From Nevskia soli DSM 19509 (GTDB taxonomy: Bacteria; Pseudomonadota; Gammaproteobacteria; Nevskiales; Nevskiaceae), in assembly GCF_000711955.1 (NCBI RefSeq), contig NZ_JONR01000009.1, positions 128,212 to 192,211 on the forward strand: a stretch of DNA of 64,000 bases, given 5' to 3'. The position numbers and the translations under genes were made by a program. This document shows, one piece after another, positions 35,839 through 45,712 of the stretch. The notes beneath the pieces were generated by a model. That model worked only from the letters and a program-made list of their open reading frames with translations, had not been told where the DNA came from and made no database searches. Each line of letters starts with the position of its first letter. Position 1 is the first letter of the stretch.

Positions 35839-36172
35839 GTGTCACTCCGATGTTGAATTTACTTCATTATTCTGGCCGGGGACCGCACCAGCAATGCGGT
35901 TTTACCGAAGGTGGGCTACGTAGTTGCCGCAAACGCGAACGCACACTTGGCGAAAGATATCCCCGGCTTCATGCAGCACTTTTCCCAGTGGAAAAGGCAC
36001 CAGCTCCAAATAGGGGGCAGACGACCCCGCACATCTGCGGACAATGCCCCGAGAAGGCGGTTGTGCTGTGGGGTTGGCACCGTACTGGGCAGGAACCCTG
36101 TCATTGTGAGATTTCCAATGCGGCGCAGTTCGTTTTGAAAAATCAGGTTGCCAAACCGTCGGCAGATTGGCA
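35839..36172. other. Stretch without a supported gene
   Basis: Frames open on both strands, but none has a ribosome binding site or recognisable protein. This is the likely promoter region between the minus-strand gene at 35838 and the plus-strand operon starting at 36268. Confidence 0.4.
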
Positions 36173-36186
36173 TTGACATGGATCAA
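36173..36186. promoter_or_regulatory. FNR/ANR-type operator, 9 of 10
   Basis: TTGACATGGATCAA, 82 bases upstream of the BON lipoprotein start. The same 14 bases recur at 58248-58261. Confidence 0.65.
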
Positions 36187-36267
36187 CGTGTGTAGTTGCG
36201 AATATTGAGATATTCAACAATCGCTGGAGTTACTCGACCACTTGGCTATTTATCTGCGAGGCGCCTC

Positions 36268-36840
36268 ATGAATACCAACGCTCCGCGATGGTTGCTTCCT
36301 ATTGTCGTTCTTTCAGCCTTGATTGCATTCAATGCGGGATGCGTCGCGGACTCCAGAGGCGCTGGAACCGCAGGCGCCGATCTCGGCGATACGGCCATCG
36401 CAGGCAAGGTTAAAGCCGGGTACATAGATGATGCGCGTCCGAAGAACTCAAACATCCGCGTCACAACGGTCAACGGCGTGGTCACGCGAGCGGGAACTGC
36501 TTCCACCCCCAGCGCAAGGAGCGCCGCCGCGGAGCTCGCGTGTACTGTTGACGGCATCAGCGGCATTCAAAACGACCTTCAGCCAGCAGCGGCCAGCACG
36601 CCGTCCGTCGGCTGCAAAATACAGGCGTCGGGCATGCATGCAACGCAGAAAGGTGAACGCCTTGCCAGTGATGACTGGGTCACCACGAGGGTCACGTCGA
36701 GCTTGCTTGCCGACAGCATCGTCAAGGGTTTCAAGATCAATGTGACGACGCGTCACCATGTGGCTTTTCTTTGCGACGTTGCGAATACACGGCCTTCAAT
36801 CGATCACGCTGCGGATCTGGCGAAGCGAGTCAGGGGCTGA
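36268..36840 (+). CDS. BON-domain lipoprotein
   Basis: 190 residues. Signal peptide and lipobox (FNAGC, Cys25) place it in the outer envelope. A BON domain covers about residues 35-105 (DTAIAGKVKAGYIDDARPKN, VNGVVTRAG) and a second, shorter BON-like unit covers 130-190 (WVTTRVTSSLLADSIVKG). BON proteins such as OsmY bind membranes and are induced by envelope stress. The ATG at 36268 is chosen over upstream in-frame codons because it begins the signal peptide. An FNR-type site lies upstream and the P-type ATPase follows 53 bases later. Confidence 0.85.
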   Translation: MNTNAPRWLLPIVVLSALIAFNAGCVADSRGAGTAGADLGDTAIAGKVKAGYIDDARPKNSNIRVTTVNGVVTRAGTASTPSARSAAAELACTVDGISGIQNDLQPAAASTPSVGCKIQASGMHATQKGERLASDDWVTTRVTSSLLADSIVKGFKINVTTRHHVAFLCDVANTRPSIDHAADLAKRVRG

Positions 36841-36893
36841 AGTGCAGGCGGCCGGTGGCGGACCGGCTCAACTACAACTCTACGGGTAAGTCC

Positions 36894-39572
36894 ATGGCCA
36901 AAACGCCAGCCGGAGTGCTGCCGAAAAGGCTGCTTGCCAACCGGCAGCAGCGAACCTCAAAGATCCAGGTGTCGCCGGCCTTGGTTGAGGCCGCGGCGAC
37001 CAACGCGGAAGCCCTCTACTCCAAACTGGATACCAGCCCCAATGGATTGACTGACGAAGTCGCAAGCGCGCGCCTGCTCAAATACGGCCCCAACGTACTG
37101 GCTAAGGACCATCGTGCGAGCTTTGGCAAGTTGCTCTGGCGAGCGGTGCTCAACCCGCTGGTGCTCCTGCTGGCAGCACTGGCGACAATCTCCTTTGCCT
37201 CGGGCGATGTCCGATCGGGAATCATGATGGTGGCCATGATCGCCCTGAGCGTCGGGCTCAAGCTATTTCAGGAATCGAGGGCCAGTGATGCGGCCGAAAA
37301 GCTCAAGGCACTCATTTCAGTGACGGCTACGGCGCTACGGAACGGCGAACCGCGCGAGGTAGCCGTTGCCCGCCTGGTTCCGGGTGATGTCGTGCAACTC
37401 ACCGCCGGCGACATGATCCCCGGCGACGTACGAATCGTGCAGGCGAAGGATCTGTTCGTCATCCAAGGCGCGCTCACCGGGGAGAGCTTTCCGGTCGAGA
37501 AATTCGCAATCGAGAAAAGTGCCGCGGAAGCGACGGCTGCACCTGTCGGGTTGACCAGCATCGCGTTCCTGGGCACCAGCGTCGAAAGCGGATCGGCCAG
37601 TGCAGTGGTCGTCGCCACCGGCAAGGACACCTACCTGGGCAGCATGGCCGAGTCCCTGCAGGAGCAGCAAACCCAGACCGCCTTTGACCGCGGCATCTCC
37701 CGGTTCACCTGGCTCATGATGCGCTTCATGGCGGTTATGGTGCCGTTAGTGTTCGTCATCAACGGCCTGACCAAGGGTAGCTGGGTACAGGCCTTCTTTT
37801 TTTCCCTGGCGGTAGCCGTCGGCTTGACGCCCGAGATGCTGCCGATGATCGTGACGGTATGCCTGTCGAAGGGCGCGATAGCGATGGGGCGCAAGAAGGT
37901 CATCGTCAAACGGATCAACGCGATCCAGAACCTGGGCGCCATGGACGTGTTGTGCGCCGACAAGACCGGAACGCTGACGATGGACAAGGTCATTCTCGAG
38001 CGGCATTGCAACGTCATGCTGCGCGAAGACGATGGGGTGCTCGCTCTTGCATACATAAACAGCCATTTTCAGACCGGGCTGAAGAATGTCCTCGACCGGG
38101 CGGTGCTGGCCCACGTCGATACGCATGCGCGCGCCAATATCCCCGAATACACCAAGGTCGACGAGATTCCCTTCGACTTCCAGCGCCGCATCATGTCGGT
38201 CGTAGTGCGGACACCACAAGGCAAGGATCGCATTATTTCCAAAGGAGCTCCCGAGGCGATCTTTCCGAAATGTGCAAACGCCGAGCTCGACGGCGCACTC
38301 CTGCCCCTTGATCATCTGCACATCGATGAACTGAAGAAGGAATACGAATTACTCAGCGCCGACGGCTTTCGCGTGCTGGCGATCGCCACAAAGGATATCG
38401 AGCCTCGCGGCGCGGTGGCGGGGAACGCAACGCCCTACGGCAAGGCCGACGAATGCGACCTGACCCTGCGCGGCTATGTGGCGTTCCTCGACCCTCCCAA
38501 GGAGAGTGCCGCCGCGGCGATCAAGGCACTGCAAGGGAATGGCGTGTCGGTCAAGATCGTCACCGGTGACAACGACCTGGTGGCGCGCAAGATATGCAGG
38601 GAGGTTGGGCTGCCGACCGAACATGTTCTGCTCGGTGACGATGTCGAAAAACTGAGCGAGGAACAGCTTGCCGATGCCGCCGAGATCACCAGCCTCTTTG
38701 CCCGTGTCTCTCCGGCACACAAGCAGCGGATCATCAAGGCGTTGCAATCGCGCCGGCACACCGTCGGGTTCATGGGTGACGGCATCAACGATGCGCCCGC
38801 GCTTCATGTGGCCGACGTCGGCATCAGCGTAGACACGGCGGTGGATATCGCCAAGGAGTCCGCGGACATCATCCTGCTGGAACGATCGCTGCTGGTATTG
38901 AACGAGGGCGTGATCGAGGGCAGGAAGGTCTTTTCGAACATCATCAAGTACGTGCGCATGGGCGCGTCGAGCAACTTCGGCAACATGTTCAGCGTGCTTG
39001 GGGCAAGCATCTTCGTGCCGTTCCTGCCGATGTTGCCGGTTCAGATCCTGGCCAACAATCTGCTCTATGACATTGGCCAGACAGCCATTCCAACCGACAA
39101 CGTGGACCGGGAGCGGACCGCAGCGCCGCGGCAGTGGGACCTGCGGGAACTCACACGATTCGTGCTTTTCATCGGGCCGTGTTCGTCGGTATTCGACTAC
39201 ACCACGTACCTGATGATGCTCTACCTGTTCAACTGTTGGGACATCTCGACTCCGCAAGCCGCGGCACACAGCGCCAGCCTGTTCCAGACCGGCTGGTTCG
39301 TCGAGAGCCTGTTGACTCAGACGCTCATCATTCATGTGATCCGGACCAACAAGATCCCTTTTCTGCAAAGCCGTTCGTCCTGGCCGGTGATGGCATTCAG
39401 CCTGCTGATCATGACGTTTGGAGTGGCCATCCCGTTCTCGCCGCTGGGTCGCTTCCTTGGGTTTTCGCGGCTACCCACGCTGTACTGGCCGCTGCTGGCG
39501 GCAACACTGCTCTGCTACGTACTGCTGACCCAGGGCGTGAAAAGCTGGCTGTTGAGGCGCAAATGGATCTGA
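36894..39572 (+). CDS. Mg2+-importing P-type ATPase (MgtA/MgtB family)
   Basis: 892 residues, normal for P3B ATPases. N-terminal cation-ATPase domain (LTDEVASARLLKYGPN), actuator TGES motif (GALTGESFPVEK), phosphorylation site DKTGTLT at Asp356, nucleotide-binding KGAPE, hinge GDGINDAPAL, and the C-terminal helices. It imports Mg2+ across the inner membrane at the cost of ATP. No mgtC or visible Mg-sensing leader precedes it. It appears to sit in an operon with the BON lipoprotein under an FNR-type site, an unusual setting for mgtA. Confidence 0.92.
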   Translation: MAKTPAGVLPKRLLANRQQRTSKIQVSPALVEAAATNAEALYSKLDTSPNGLTDEVASARLLKYGPNVLAKDHRASFGKLLWRAVLNPLVLLLAALATISFASGDVRSGIMMVAMIALSVGLKLFQESRASDAAEKLKALISVTATALRNGEPREVAVARLVPGDVVQLTAGDMIPGDVRIVQAKDLFVIQGALTGESFPVEKFAIEKSAAEATAAPVGLTSIAFLGTSVESGSASAVVVATGKDTYLGSMAESLQEQQTQTAFDRGISRFTWLMMRFMAVMVPLVFVINGLTKGSWVQAFFFSLAVAVGLTPEMLPMIVTVCLSKGAIAMGRKKVIVKRINAIQNLGAMDVLCADKTGTLTMDKVILERHCNVMLREDDGVLALAYINSHFQTGLKNVLDRAVLAHVDTHARANIPEYTKVDEIPFDFQRRIMSVVVRTPQGKDRIISKGAPEAIFPKCANAELDGALLPLDHLHIDELKKEYELLSADGFRVLAIATKDIEPRGAVAGNATPYGKADECDLTLRGYVAFLDPPKESAAAAIKALQGNGVSVKIVTGDNDLVARKICREVGLPTEHVLLGDDVEKLSEEQLADAAEITSLFARVSPAHKQRIIKALQSRRHTVGFMGDGINDAPALHVADVGISVDTAVDIAKESADIILLERSLLVLNEGVIEGRKVFSNIIKYVRMGASSNFGNMFSVLGASIFVPFLPMLPVQILANNLLYDIGQTAIPTDNVDRERTAAPRQWDLRELTRFVLFIGPCSSVFDYTTYLMMLYLFNCWDISTPQAAAHSASLFQTGWFVESLLTQTLIIHVIRTNKIPFLQSRSSWPVMAFSLLIMTFGVAIPFSPLGRFLGFSRLPTLYWPLLAATLLCYVLLTQGVKSWLLRRKWI

Positions 39573-39671
39573 TCGACATGCTGGTCTGGGCCGGTTTCCG
39601 GGCGGGCCGCTGGCCGAATCCACGTGGCGAACGATCAAGCGGTCAAGATGTTGCCATCGCGGGGGCAACGG

Positions 39672-40712
39672 ATGTCGTCGATTGAACCAGGGCCGGGCGA
39701 TATCGCTCCGGCTCTTTTCAGCAAGACTTCACGCCCGAGGTCGATCCTGTTCTGGTTGGTGAGCCTGCTAGGCATGGCGGCCTTGATCGTCGCGGTGCTG
39801 CATTTCGGCTCGCCAGAACGGCTCGCGGCACTTGCACGGTCGGTGCGTCCGGGCTGGCTGCTGCTCGCGGTCCTGCTCCAGTGCGCGACGTACGTTTGTG
39901 CCGCCATGGTCTGGCACCAGGCCTTGCGCCGCGCCAATTGTCCCATGCCGCTTCGAACCCTTGCGCCGCTTGCCGTGGCCAAGCTGTTTACCGACCAGAT
40001 CCTGCCAAGTGGAGGAATCAGCGGCACCATGCTGGTCGCAAGTGGCCTGATGCGCCGGCGCATCAGGCCGGAAATGGCCCTGGCGGCAATGCTGGTCGGC
40101 TTGATCTCGTTCGACATCGCCTATCTGATTGCGGTGATCGGCAGCGCCGCAATCCTGCGAATACACCAGCATGCCACGCTCACGCTCTTGTTCGGGCTTG
40201 CTATCTTTGTATTGGTTACGATTGCAATCCCCTCGGCGGTTCTTGGTGTCAGGCGCTGGGGTGAGGGGAAGCTGTTCGCCTGGCTCGGCCGGGTGTTGGG
40301 CATGACAGCGACGTTTAGGGCCCTGGCCAAGGCTCCGGCCGATCTTCTGCGCAATCCTGTTCTCCTGGCCCAGGCCAGCGGCCTCCAGTTCGCCATTATC
40401 CTGCTCGATGCGGGGACACTCTGGGTGGCATTCAGATCCATCGGCGAGGCGCCGCAGTTCTGGATTGTTTTTGTCAGTTTCGCGATCGCGTCGATGGTCG
40501 CCACGATCGGGCCCATTCCCATTGGCCTGGGAACCTTCGAGGCAGGCTCCGTGGGCATGCTCAGATTCCTCGGAGTACCCATCGAGGCTGCCCTGGCAGC
40601 CACATTGCTTCTGCGCCTGCTGACCTTCTGGCTGCCCATGCTTCCCGGAATCTGGCTTGCCCGGCGGGAGGTTGCCGATTCCCAAGGAGTGAACCGGATC
40701 GTGCGGCTTTGA
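39672..40712 (+). CDS. Lysylphosphatidylglycerol synthase transmembrane-domain family protein (YbhN-like)
   Basis: 346 residues with about eight membrane helices, starting FWLVSLLGMAALIVAVLHF. Conserved features of the family are present: the KLFTDQILPSGGISG loop and GPIPIGLGTFEAG in the C-terminal half. MprF uses this domain as a lipid flippase; the stand-alone proteins lack the aminoacyl-transferase domain. The ATG at 39672 is preferred; a GTG at 39624 would add 16 residues. It follows the Mg ATPase by 99 bases in the same direction. Confidence 0.83.
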   Translation: MSSIEPGPGDIAPALFSKTSRPRSILFWLVSLLGMAALIVAVLHFGSPERLAALARSVRPGWLLLAVLLQCATYVCAAMVWHQALRRANCPMPLRTLAPLAVAKLFTDQILPSGGISGTMLVASGLMRRRIRPEMALAAMLVGLISFDIAYLIAVIGSAAILRIHQHATLTLLFGLAIFVLVTIAIPSAVLGVRRWGEGKLFAWLGRVLGMTATFRALAKAPADLLRNPVLLAQASGLQFAIILLDAGTLWVAFRSIGEAPQFWIVFVSFAIASMVATIGPIPIGLGTFEAGSVGMLRFLGVPIEAALAATLLLRLLTFWLPMLPGIWLARREVADSQGVNRIVRL

Positions 40713-40722
40713 TGCAGATCAA
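40709..40722. promoter_or_regulatory. FNR/ANR-type operator, perfect dyad
   Basis: TTGATGCAGATCAA, overlapping the stop of the preceding gene. The next intact gene (phosphoribosyltransferase) starts 375 bases on, but a decayed DUF2934 gene lies between, which may have been the original first gene. Confidence 0.68.
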
Positions 40723-40914
40723 TGACGGCCGGCATTGGCGGCTTCAGTGTTATGTTTCTTCAGGTCAATTGCCAACGGCGTGCATTTCATGGGCGGTTTA
40801 GGCGATGTTCCTTGAGGGTGACGTTATGACGAACCGAACCGCTTTACTTCCGACGCCTGGACTCCAGGCGCGTCAGTTACCTACACCGAGGGCTGGTTAG
40901 CTCATGAACGCCCG

Positions 40915-41035
40915 GCAATCATTTTCCGCGTTGCATATTTGCAGGCCGAGAAGGGGGCTTCGCCCCCGGATGCGATTGCAGGGCTGGCTCGAAGCGGAAG
41001 CCGAGCTCAAGCAAGCGAATAGCGGCATCCTGTGA
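40915..41035 (+). pseudogene. DUF2934-like gene remnant, frameshifted
   Basis: One frame reads IIFRVAYLQAEKGASPPD (from about 40915), and after a shift near 40970 the next frame reads RMRLQGWLEAEAELKQ and stops at 41035. Together they reproduce the DUF2934 pattern (I.rAY.lAE.rG.....DWL.AE.E). Such short proteins are often found among envelope and stress genes. The rest of 40723-41096 shows nothing else. Confidence 0.6.
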
Positions 41036-41096
41036 TCATGGTCATCCGCCTGGTAGCCCGTGCTGAACAACCTCATCCCATTAGCGGGTGCCTGTA

Positions 41097-41837
41097 ATGA
41101 ACAGACAGAATGTTACATCCAAGGGATTTTCAGCGGCGTCGGAACAGCCCATGGGTCACCAAGTCGCCGCCGGAGAGAGTGACGACAACCGCGTCTTCGC
41201 CGATCGTATCGAAGCCGGCCAGGCCTTGGCCCGGCTGCTGGAACCGTACAAGCATCACAAGGACGTAGTGGTCCTGGCACTGCCCCGTGGCGGGGTACCG
41301 GTGGGCTACGAGGTGGCCCGCGCGCTCGGCGTCGACCTCGATGTCCTGGTCGTGCGCAAGCTCGGTGTGCCCTCTCACCGTGAACTGGCCATGGGCGCAA
41401 TCGCTTCCGGCGGAGCAATGTATCTCAACGACGATGTCGTACGCATGGCCCAGGTCAGCGAAAGCCAGCTACAAGCCGTGAAGGCGGCCGAGATCAAGGA
41501 ATTGCGCCGTCGCGAACTGCTGTATCGGGGCAACCGACCTGCGCTGGAAGTCCGCGGCCGCACCGTCATTCTGGTGGACGACGGCATCGCCACCGGCGCG
41601 TCCGCACATGCCGCAATCGCGGCGCTGCGGGCGCTCGGACCCGCAGCTATCGTGGTGGCGGTGCCGGTCGCACCCGCCGATGCCGCCGCCTCGTTCGCCG
41701 CCGTCGCAGACCGGTTCGTTTGCGTGCATGCGCCGGCGGATTTCCGCGCTGTCGGTCAGTTCTACCGGCAATTCGGCGATACCAGCGATGCGGAGGTGCG
41801 TGATTGCCTGGAGCGGCTGCGGCCGGGGCATGTATGA
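41097..41837 (+). CDS. Phosphoribosyltransferase domain protein
   Basis: 246 residues. The PRPP-binding loop VILVDDGIATGAS is at about 158-170, and ALPRGGVPVGYEVARAL near residue 60 is the second conserved loop. The true reaction of this family is not known; members occur in stress regulons and sometimes fused to an erythromycin-esterase domain. The ATG at 41097 is chosen; a GTG three codons upstream is possible. The stop overlaps the next start (ATGA), so the pair is coupled. Confidence 0.88.
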   Translation: MNRQNVTSKGFSAASEQPMGHQVAAGESDDNRVFADRIEAGQALARLLEPYKHHKDVVVLALPRGGVPVGYEVARALGVDLDVLVVRKLGVPSHRELAMGAIASGGAMYLNDDVVRMAQVSESQLQAVKAAEIKELRRRELLYRGNRPALEVRGRTVILVDDGIATGASAHAAIAALRALGPAAIVVAVPVAPADAAASFAAVADRFVCVHAPADFRAVGQFYRQFGDTSDAEVRDCLERLRPGHV

Positions 41838-43162
41838 GTGAGACCGTGAAAACGCCATTCCTGGCCGTGCGCGGACTGGCACAGCGCCTGGGTGACACAC
41901 CGCACGATTACGATGGACTGCTGCAGTTGGCAGCCGGCAAGCGCTTCGTGCTGCTTGGCGAGGCCAGCCACGGAACCCACGAGTTCTATGCTATGCGGGC
42001 GGCAATCACCCGCCGGCTTATTTCGGAACAGGGTTTCGAAGCCGTCGCCGTCGAAGGGGATTGGCCCGACGCCTGGCTGGTCAACCGCTTTGTCAATGGC
42101 GCGGGCTCGGGGTCGGCCGAGGCGGCATTGGATGCATTCCAGCGCTTTCCCACCTGGATGTGGGGCAATCGCGATGTGCTGGAGTTCATTCGGTGGCTGC
42201 AACAGCACAACGCTGCCTTGAGCGTGGATCAGCGCATCGGCTTCTACGGCCTGGATCTCTACAGCCTCTACACCTCGGCCGATGCCGTAATCCGTTATCT
42301 TGAGCAGGTCGATCCGGATCAGGCCACGGTTGCCCGGCAGCGCTATGCGCTGCTCGACCATGTGCGCGACGCGCAAAGCTATGGGTACCAGGCGGCGATG
42401 TCCTTGCGCCCGGCGGCCCGCAATGCAGTGTTGCAGCAATTGCAGGATCTGCGAACCCGCGCCGGCCAATATCTGGAACGAGATGGTTTGTCGGCCCGGG
42501 AAAGCCAGTTCGCCGCCGAGCGTAACGCCGCAGTCGTGGCCAATGCCGAGCAATACTACCGCGCGATGTTCGGCTCGCGCACCAGCACCTGGAATCTGCG
42601 GGATGCCCATATGCGAGACACCCTGCTGGCACTTTCCGCACATTGCGTCCAGCGCGGGGGCAGTGGCAAGGTAGTGGTGTGGGCTCATAACTCGCATCTG
42701 GGTGATGCGCGCGCCACCGAGATGGGGCGCCAAGGTGAATGGAACCTCGGGCAGTTGATGCGCGAAGCGGCCGGCAACGAGACGTTGCTGGTCGGCTTCA
42801 CCACCTATACCGGCCGGGTCGCAGCGGCCTCCAACTGGGATGGGCCGGTGGAGCACAAGCTGGTGCGGCCGGCCCTGGCGGACAGCTACGAGCACCTGTT
42901 CCACAGCACGCGGCTCGACCGCTTCTTCCTGCCGCTACGCGATCCCGCAGCGGCGCCGTTGCGCAAGAGCATGCTGGAACGCGCCATCGGCGTGATCTAT
43001 CTGCCGCAGACCGAGCGGGCCAGCCACTACTTCGAGGCTTCGATCGCCGCGCAGTTCGATGCCATATTCCATCTGGACGAAACCAGCGCGGTGGAACCGC
43101 TGGATCTGCCGGAGCATTGGCATCGGGCGGAGGCGCCCGACACCTATCCGTTCGGCGTCTGA
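41834..43162 (+). CDS. Erythromycin esterase family protein
   Basis: 442 residues. Signature region VLLGEASHGTHEFYAMRAAI near residues 35-55, the EGDWPDAW segment, and VVWAHNSHLGDARATE with the catalytic His region. True EreA/EreB enzymes open macrolide rings, but most family members in stress clusters have no shown resistance role. Translationally coupled to the phosphoribosyltransferase, mirroring the fused form known from actinobacteria. It converges with polX. Confidence 0.88.
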   Translation: MSETVKTPFLAVRGLAQRLGDTPHDYDGLLQLAAGKRFVLLGEASHGTHEFYAMRAAITRRLISEQGFEAVAVEGDWPDAWLVNRFVNGAGSGSAEAALDAFQRFPTWMWGNRDVLEFIRWLQQHNAALSVDQRIGFYGLDLYSLYTSADAVIRYLEQVDPDQATVARQRYALLDHVRDAQSYGYQAAMSLRPAARNAVLQQLQDLRTRAGQYLERDGLSARESQFAAERNAAVVANAEQYYRAMFGSRTSTWNLRDAHMRDTLLALSAHCVQRGGSGKVVVWAHNSHLGDARATEMGRQGEWNLGQLMREAAGNETLLVGFTTYTGRVAAASNWDGPVEHKLVRPALADSYEHLFHSTRLDRFFLPLRDPAAAPLRKSMLERAIGVIYLPQTERASHYFEASIAAQFDAIFHLDETSAVEPLDLPEHWHRAEAPDTYPFGV

Positions 43163-43181
43163 AAGCGCAGGAGCGGCCCTC

Positions 43182-44957
43182 CTAAACGAAGCACTGTTTC
43201 AGGTATTGGCGGAGTTGGGGCAGCGTCCGTGTATTCAATACATCGCCCTTTTCCAGCCAGCCCCGCCGCGCCTGTCCGACGCCGTAGCGCAGGTTTGTGA
43301 AGTCCCCGGTCCGGTGCGCGTCGGAATTGATGCAGATCGGAACGCCCTGCTCCTTTGCCGCGCGACAGTGGATGTCGAACAAATCCATCCGCTGCGGCTG
43401 CGCATTCAGTTCCAGCGCGCAACCGCGCCGACGCGCCCCGGCAATCACTTCCGGCAAGTCCACATCGAGCATTTCGCGCTCGCCAATGAGGCGGCCGAGG
43501 GGGTGCGCAAGGATGGTGAAATAGCGATGCTCCATCGCGCGCAATATGCGGCGGGTTTGCCTGGCTCGCGGCAAGGCAAAATGGCTATGTACCGCACCCA
43601 CCACGAGGTCCAGCCGTGCCAGCACCTCGTCGGGCAGGTCCAGATCACCATTTTCCAGGATATCGACCTCAATGCCCTTGAGTAGCGTGATTCCCTTCAG
43701 TTGTCCGTTGAGTGTGTCGATCCGTTCCATTTGCTGCAACAGGGCATCGGCATCCAGGCCATGGGCGATCTTCAGGCGCCGCGAATGATCGGTGATGGCC
43801 AGGTATTGCAGGCCGGCGTCACGCGCGGCGGCGGCCATCTCCTCGAGGGTATTGGCGCCATCGGTAGCCTTGCTGTGCGCATGCAAATCGCCCTTGAGAT
43901 CCTGCAGTTCCAGCAGCCGCGGCAGGCGGCCTTTTTCCGCGGCCTCGATCTCGCCGCAGTCCTCGCGCAGTTCCGGAGGAATCTCCGCCAGGCCAAGCGC
44001 CCTGTACACCGAAGCTTCGGTCCCGCCAGCGATGCGCTGCTCGCCCCTGAACACGCCGTATTCGCTCAGCTTGAGGCCCTGTTCCTGGGCTCGCCTGCGG
44101 ATCGCGATGCCGTGCGCCTTGCTGCCGGTGAAGTACACCAGCGCCGCGCCATAGGCCTCCTTGTCGATCACCCGCAGATCCACCTGCAAGCCGGAGCGTA
44201 GCAGGACGCTGGCACGCGTCGGACCGCTGGCCAGCACCTCGCCGATCTCGGGAAACGCCAGGAAATGTTGCATGATCTTGGCGGAAGCCGCCGCCGCCAC
44301 CACGACATCGAGGTCGCCGACGGTGTCGCGCATGCGCCGGTAGCTTCCGGCGACGACCACTTCAGCTGCGCCCTGCGCCTGCCTCAGGTATCCCAGCAGT
44401 TTCTCGGCGGTCGGCGCGGCCAGGGCCAAGGGCATCCGCTTGCCGGTTTGCAGCTTCATCTCCACAGCTTGCAGCAGCTTGTCCTGCAATTTTCTGCCAA
44501 AGCCATGAAGCTGGCCGATCCGCCCCGACTTCGCTGCGTCGTGCAGCTGCTGCGGCGTCTCCACACCGAGCTCGTGATAAAGCCGCTGGACCCGTTTGGG
44601 CCCCAGGCCGGGAACCGCGAGCAGCTCGACCAGAGCAGGCGGCACTTGCCGGCGCAGGCGCTCGCGCAGGGCGCTGCTGCCGGTGTCGACGATTTCATGG
44701 ATCTTGGCGGCCAGATCGTCGCCGATGCCGGGCAGCTTGGGCAGTTCCTGCCCGCTGCCGATCAGCGTTGCAATATCCGGAGTGAAGGCCCGCACCGAGC
44801 GGGCAGCATTGCGGTAGGCGCGGATACGGAAGGGGTTGTCGTTTTTCAATTCGAGCAGGTCGGCAACCTCCTCGAATATGGCTGCTATCCCTGCATTGTC
44901 GATGCCAAGGCGAGGCAGTACCGCCGCTGGACGGCTCTCCACGTTAGACGTTGGCAT
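43182..44957 (-). CDS. polX: DNA polymerase X with PHP domain
   Basis: 591 residues, typical length (about 570). Two helix-hairpin-helix units (LPKLPGIGDDLAAKI, LLAVPGLGPKRVQRL), the nucleotidyltransferase site GSYRRMRDTVGDLDVVV near residues 204-222, the Pol X thumb, and a C-terminal PHP phosphoesterase domain (DLHAHSKATDG near 352; NSDAHR near 545). It fills short gaps in base-excision repair and has 3'-5' exonuclease activity from PHP. It lies 66 bases downstream of hsp20 on the same strand. Confidence 0.93.
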   Translation of the reverse strand: MPTSNVESRPAAVLPRLGIDNAGIAAIFEEVADLLELKNDNPFRIRAYRNAARSVRAFTPDIATLIGSGQELPKLPGIGDDLAAKIHEIVDTGSSALRERLRRQVPPALVELLAVPGLGPKRVQRLYHELGVETPQQLHDAAKSGRIGQLHGFGRKLQDKLLQAVEMKLQTGKRMPLALAAPTAEKLLGYLRQAQGAAEVVVAGSYRRMRDTVGDLDVVVAAAASAKIMQHFLAFPEIGEVLASGPTRASVLLRSGLQVDLRVIDKEAYGAALVYFTGSKAHGIAIRRRAQEQGLKLSEYGVFRGEQRIAGGTEASVYRALGLAEIPPELREDCGEIEAAEKGRLPRLLELQDLKGDLHAHSKATDGANTLEEMAAAARDAGLQYLAITDHSRRLKIAHGLDADALLQQMERIDTLNGQLKGITLLKGIEVDILENGDLDLPDEVLARLDLVVGAVHSHFALPRARQTRRILRAMEHRYFTILAHPLGRLIGEREMLDVDLPEVIAGARRRGCALELNAQPQRMDLFDIHCRAAKEQGVPICINSDAHRTGDFTNLRYGVGQARRGWLEKGDVLNTRTLPQLRQYLKQCFV

Positions 44958-45023
44958 GCGGACACGGACGGCCCGCCGGCCGCCTCATAGGACGCGGCCG
45001 ACGAGCACCAAGGCCGCCGGGCC

Positions 45024-45575
45024 TCAGTTTGTCTTGATGGCGATCTTCTTGGCGCTCTTCTGCGCCTCGCCGTCTTTCGGCAAGCTCACGGTGAGCACGC
45101 CGTCCTTGAAGTGCGCTTCGATCTTGTCGGCTTCCACGCTTTCGGGCAGGCGAAAGGAACGTTCGAAAGCGCCGTAATGACGCTCGGACAGATGGTAGTT
45201 CTTCTTGTTTTCCTCCTTCTCTTCCTTCTTTTCGCCGGTGATGCTCAGCATCCCGTTGGACAGCTTGACCTCGATGTTGCTCTCGTCCATGCCGGGCAGT
45301 TCGGCAGTGATCTGGAAATCCTTGTCGTGCTCGACGATGTCGATTGCGGGAATCGCGTTCAGGGTGAATTCGCGGCGCCAGAACGGCTCGATATCGAACA
45401 GGGGGCGCGTGAAGGTGTTGGGCAGGAATCCCTTGTCGAAGTCTTCGAACAGGTGGTCCACCTGTTTGCGTAGGGCCTCGAACGGATGCCATTCACGCGA
45501 TTTGCCGGCCGGTACGGCGGCCTCTTTGGATTTGTCTTGGGTCTTGATGGGTAGCTTGGTTGCGGTTTCAGCCAT
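45024..45575 (-). CDS. Small heat shock protein, Hsp20 family
   Basis: 183 residues. The alpha-crystallin domain runs from about 75 to 170 (PAIDIVEHDKDFQITAELPG, FKDGVLTVSLPK), with a C-terminal KKIAIKTN that has the I-x-I anchor. It holds unfolding proteins for refolding. The ATG at 45575 lies 63 bases from a perfect FNR-type dyad shared with the divergent nitroreductase gene. One of two Hsp20 genes in the island. Confidence 0.94.
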   Translation of the reverse strand: MAETATKLPIKTQDKSKEAAVPAGKSREWHPFEALRKQVDHLFEDFDKGFLPNTFTRPLFDIEPFWRREFTLNAIPAIDIVEHDKDFQITAELPGMDESNIEVKLSNGMLSITGEKKEEKEENKKNYHLSERHYGAFERSFRLPESVEADKIEAHFKDGVLTVSLPKDGEAQKSAKKIAIKTN

Positions 45576-45637
45576 GGCGCATCTCCAATGTTCTACATGG
45601 GGAATTGAAGGCTAAGGGCGAACGAGCGATGCCGGCT

Positions 45638-45651
45638 TTGATCTGGATCAA
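45638..45651. promoter_or_regulatory. FNR/ANR-type operator, perfect dyad, shared by divergent genes
   Basis: TTGATCTGGATCAA, 63 bases from the hsp20 start and 62 bases from the nitroreductase start. Confidence 0.78.
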
Positions 45652-45712
45652 TGCCGGGTTCGGCTGGCGACCCCAGGCTTGACATCCTTGGATGCCGGGT
45701 GGTGGAAAATTT

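Noticed and set aside
35850..36176. 108-codon plus-strand frame
   Set aside because: No ribosome binding site and no recognisable protein; the region is better explained as a promoter gap.
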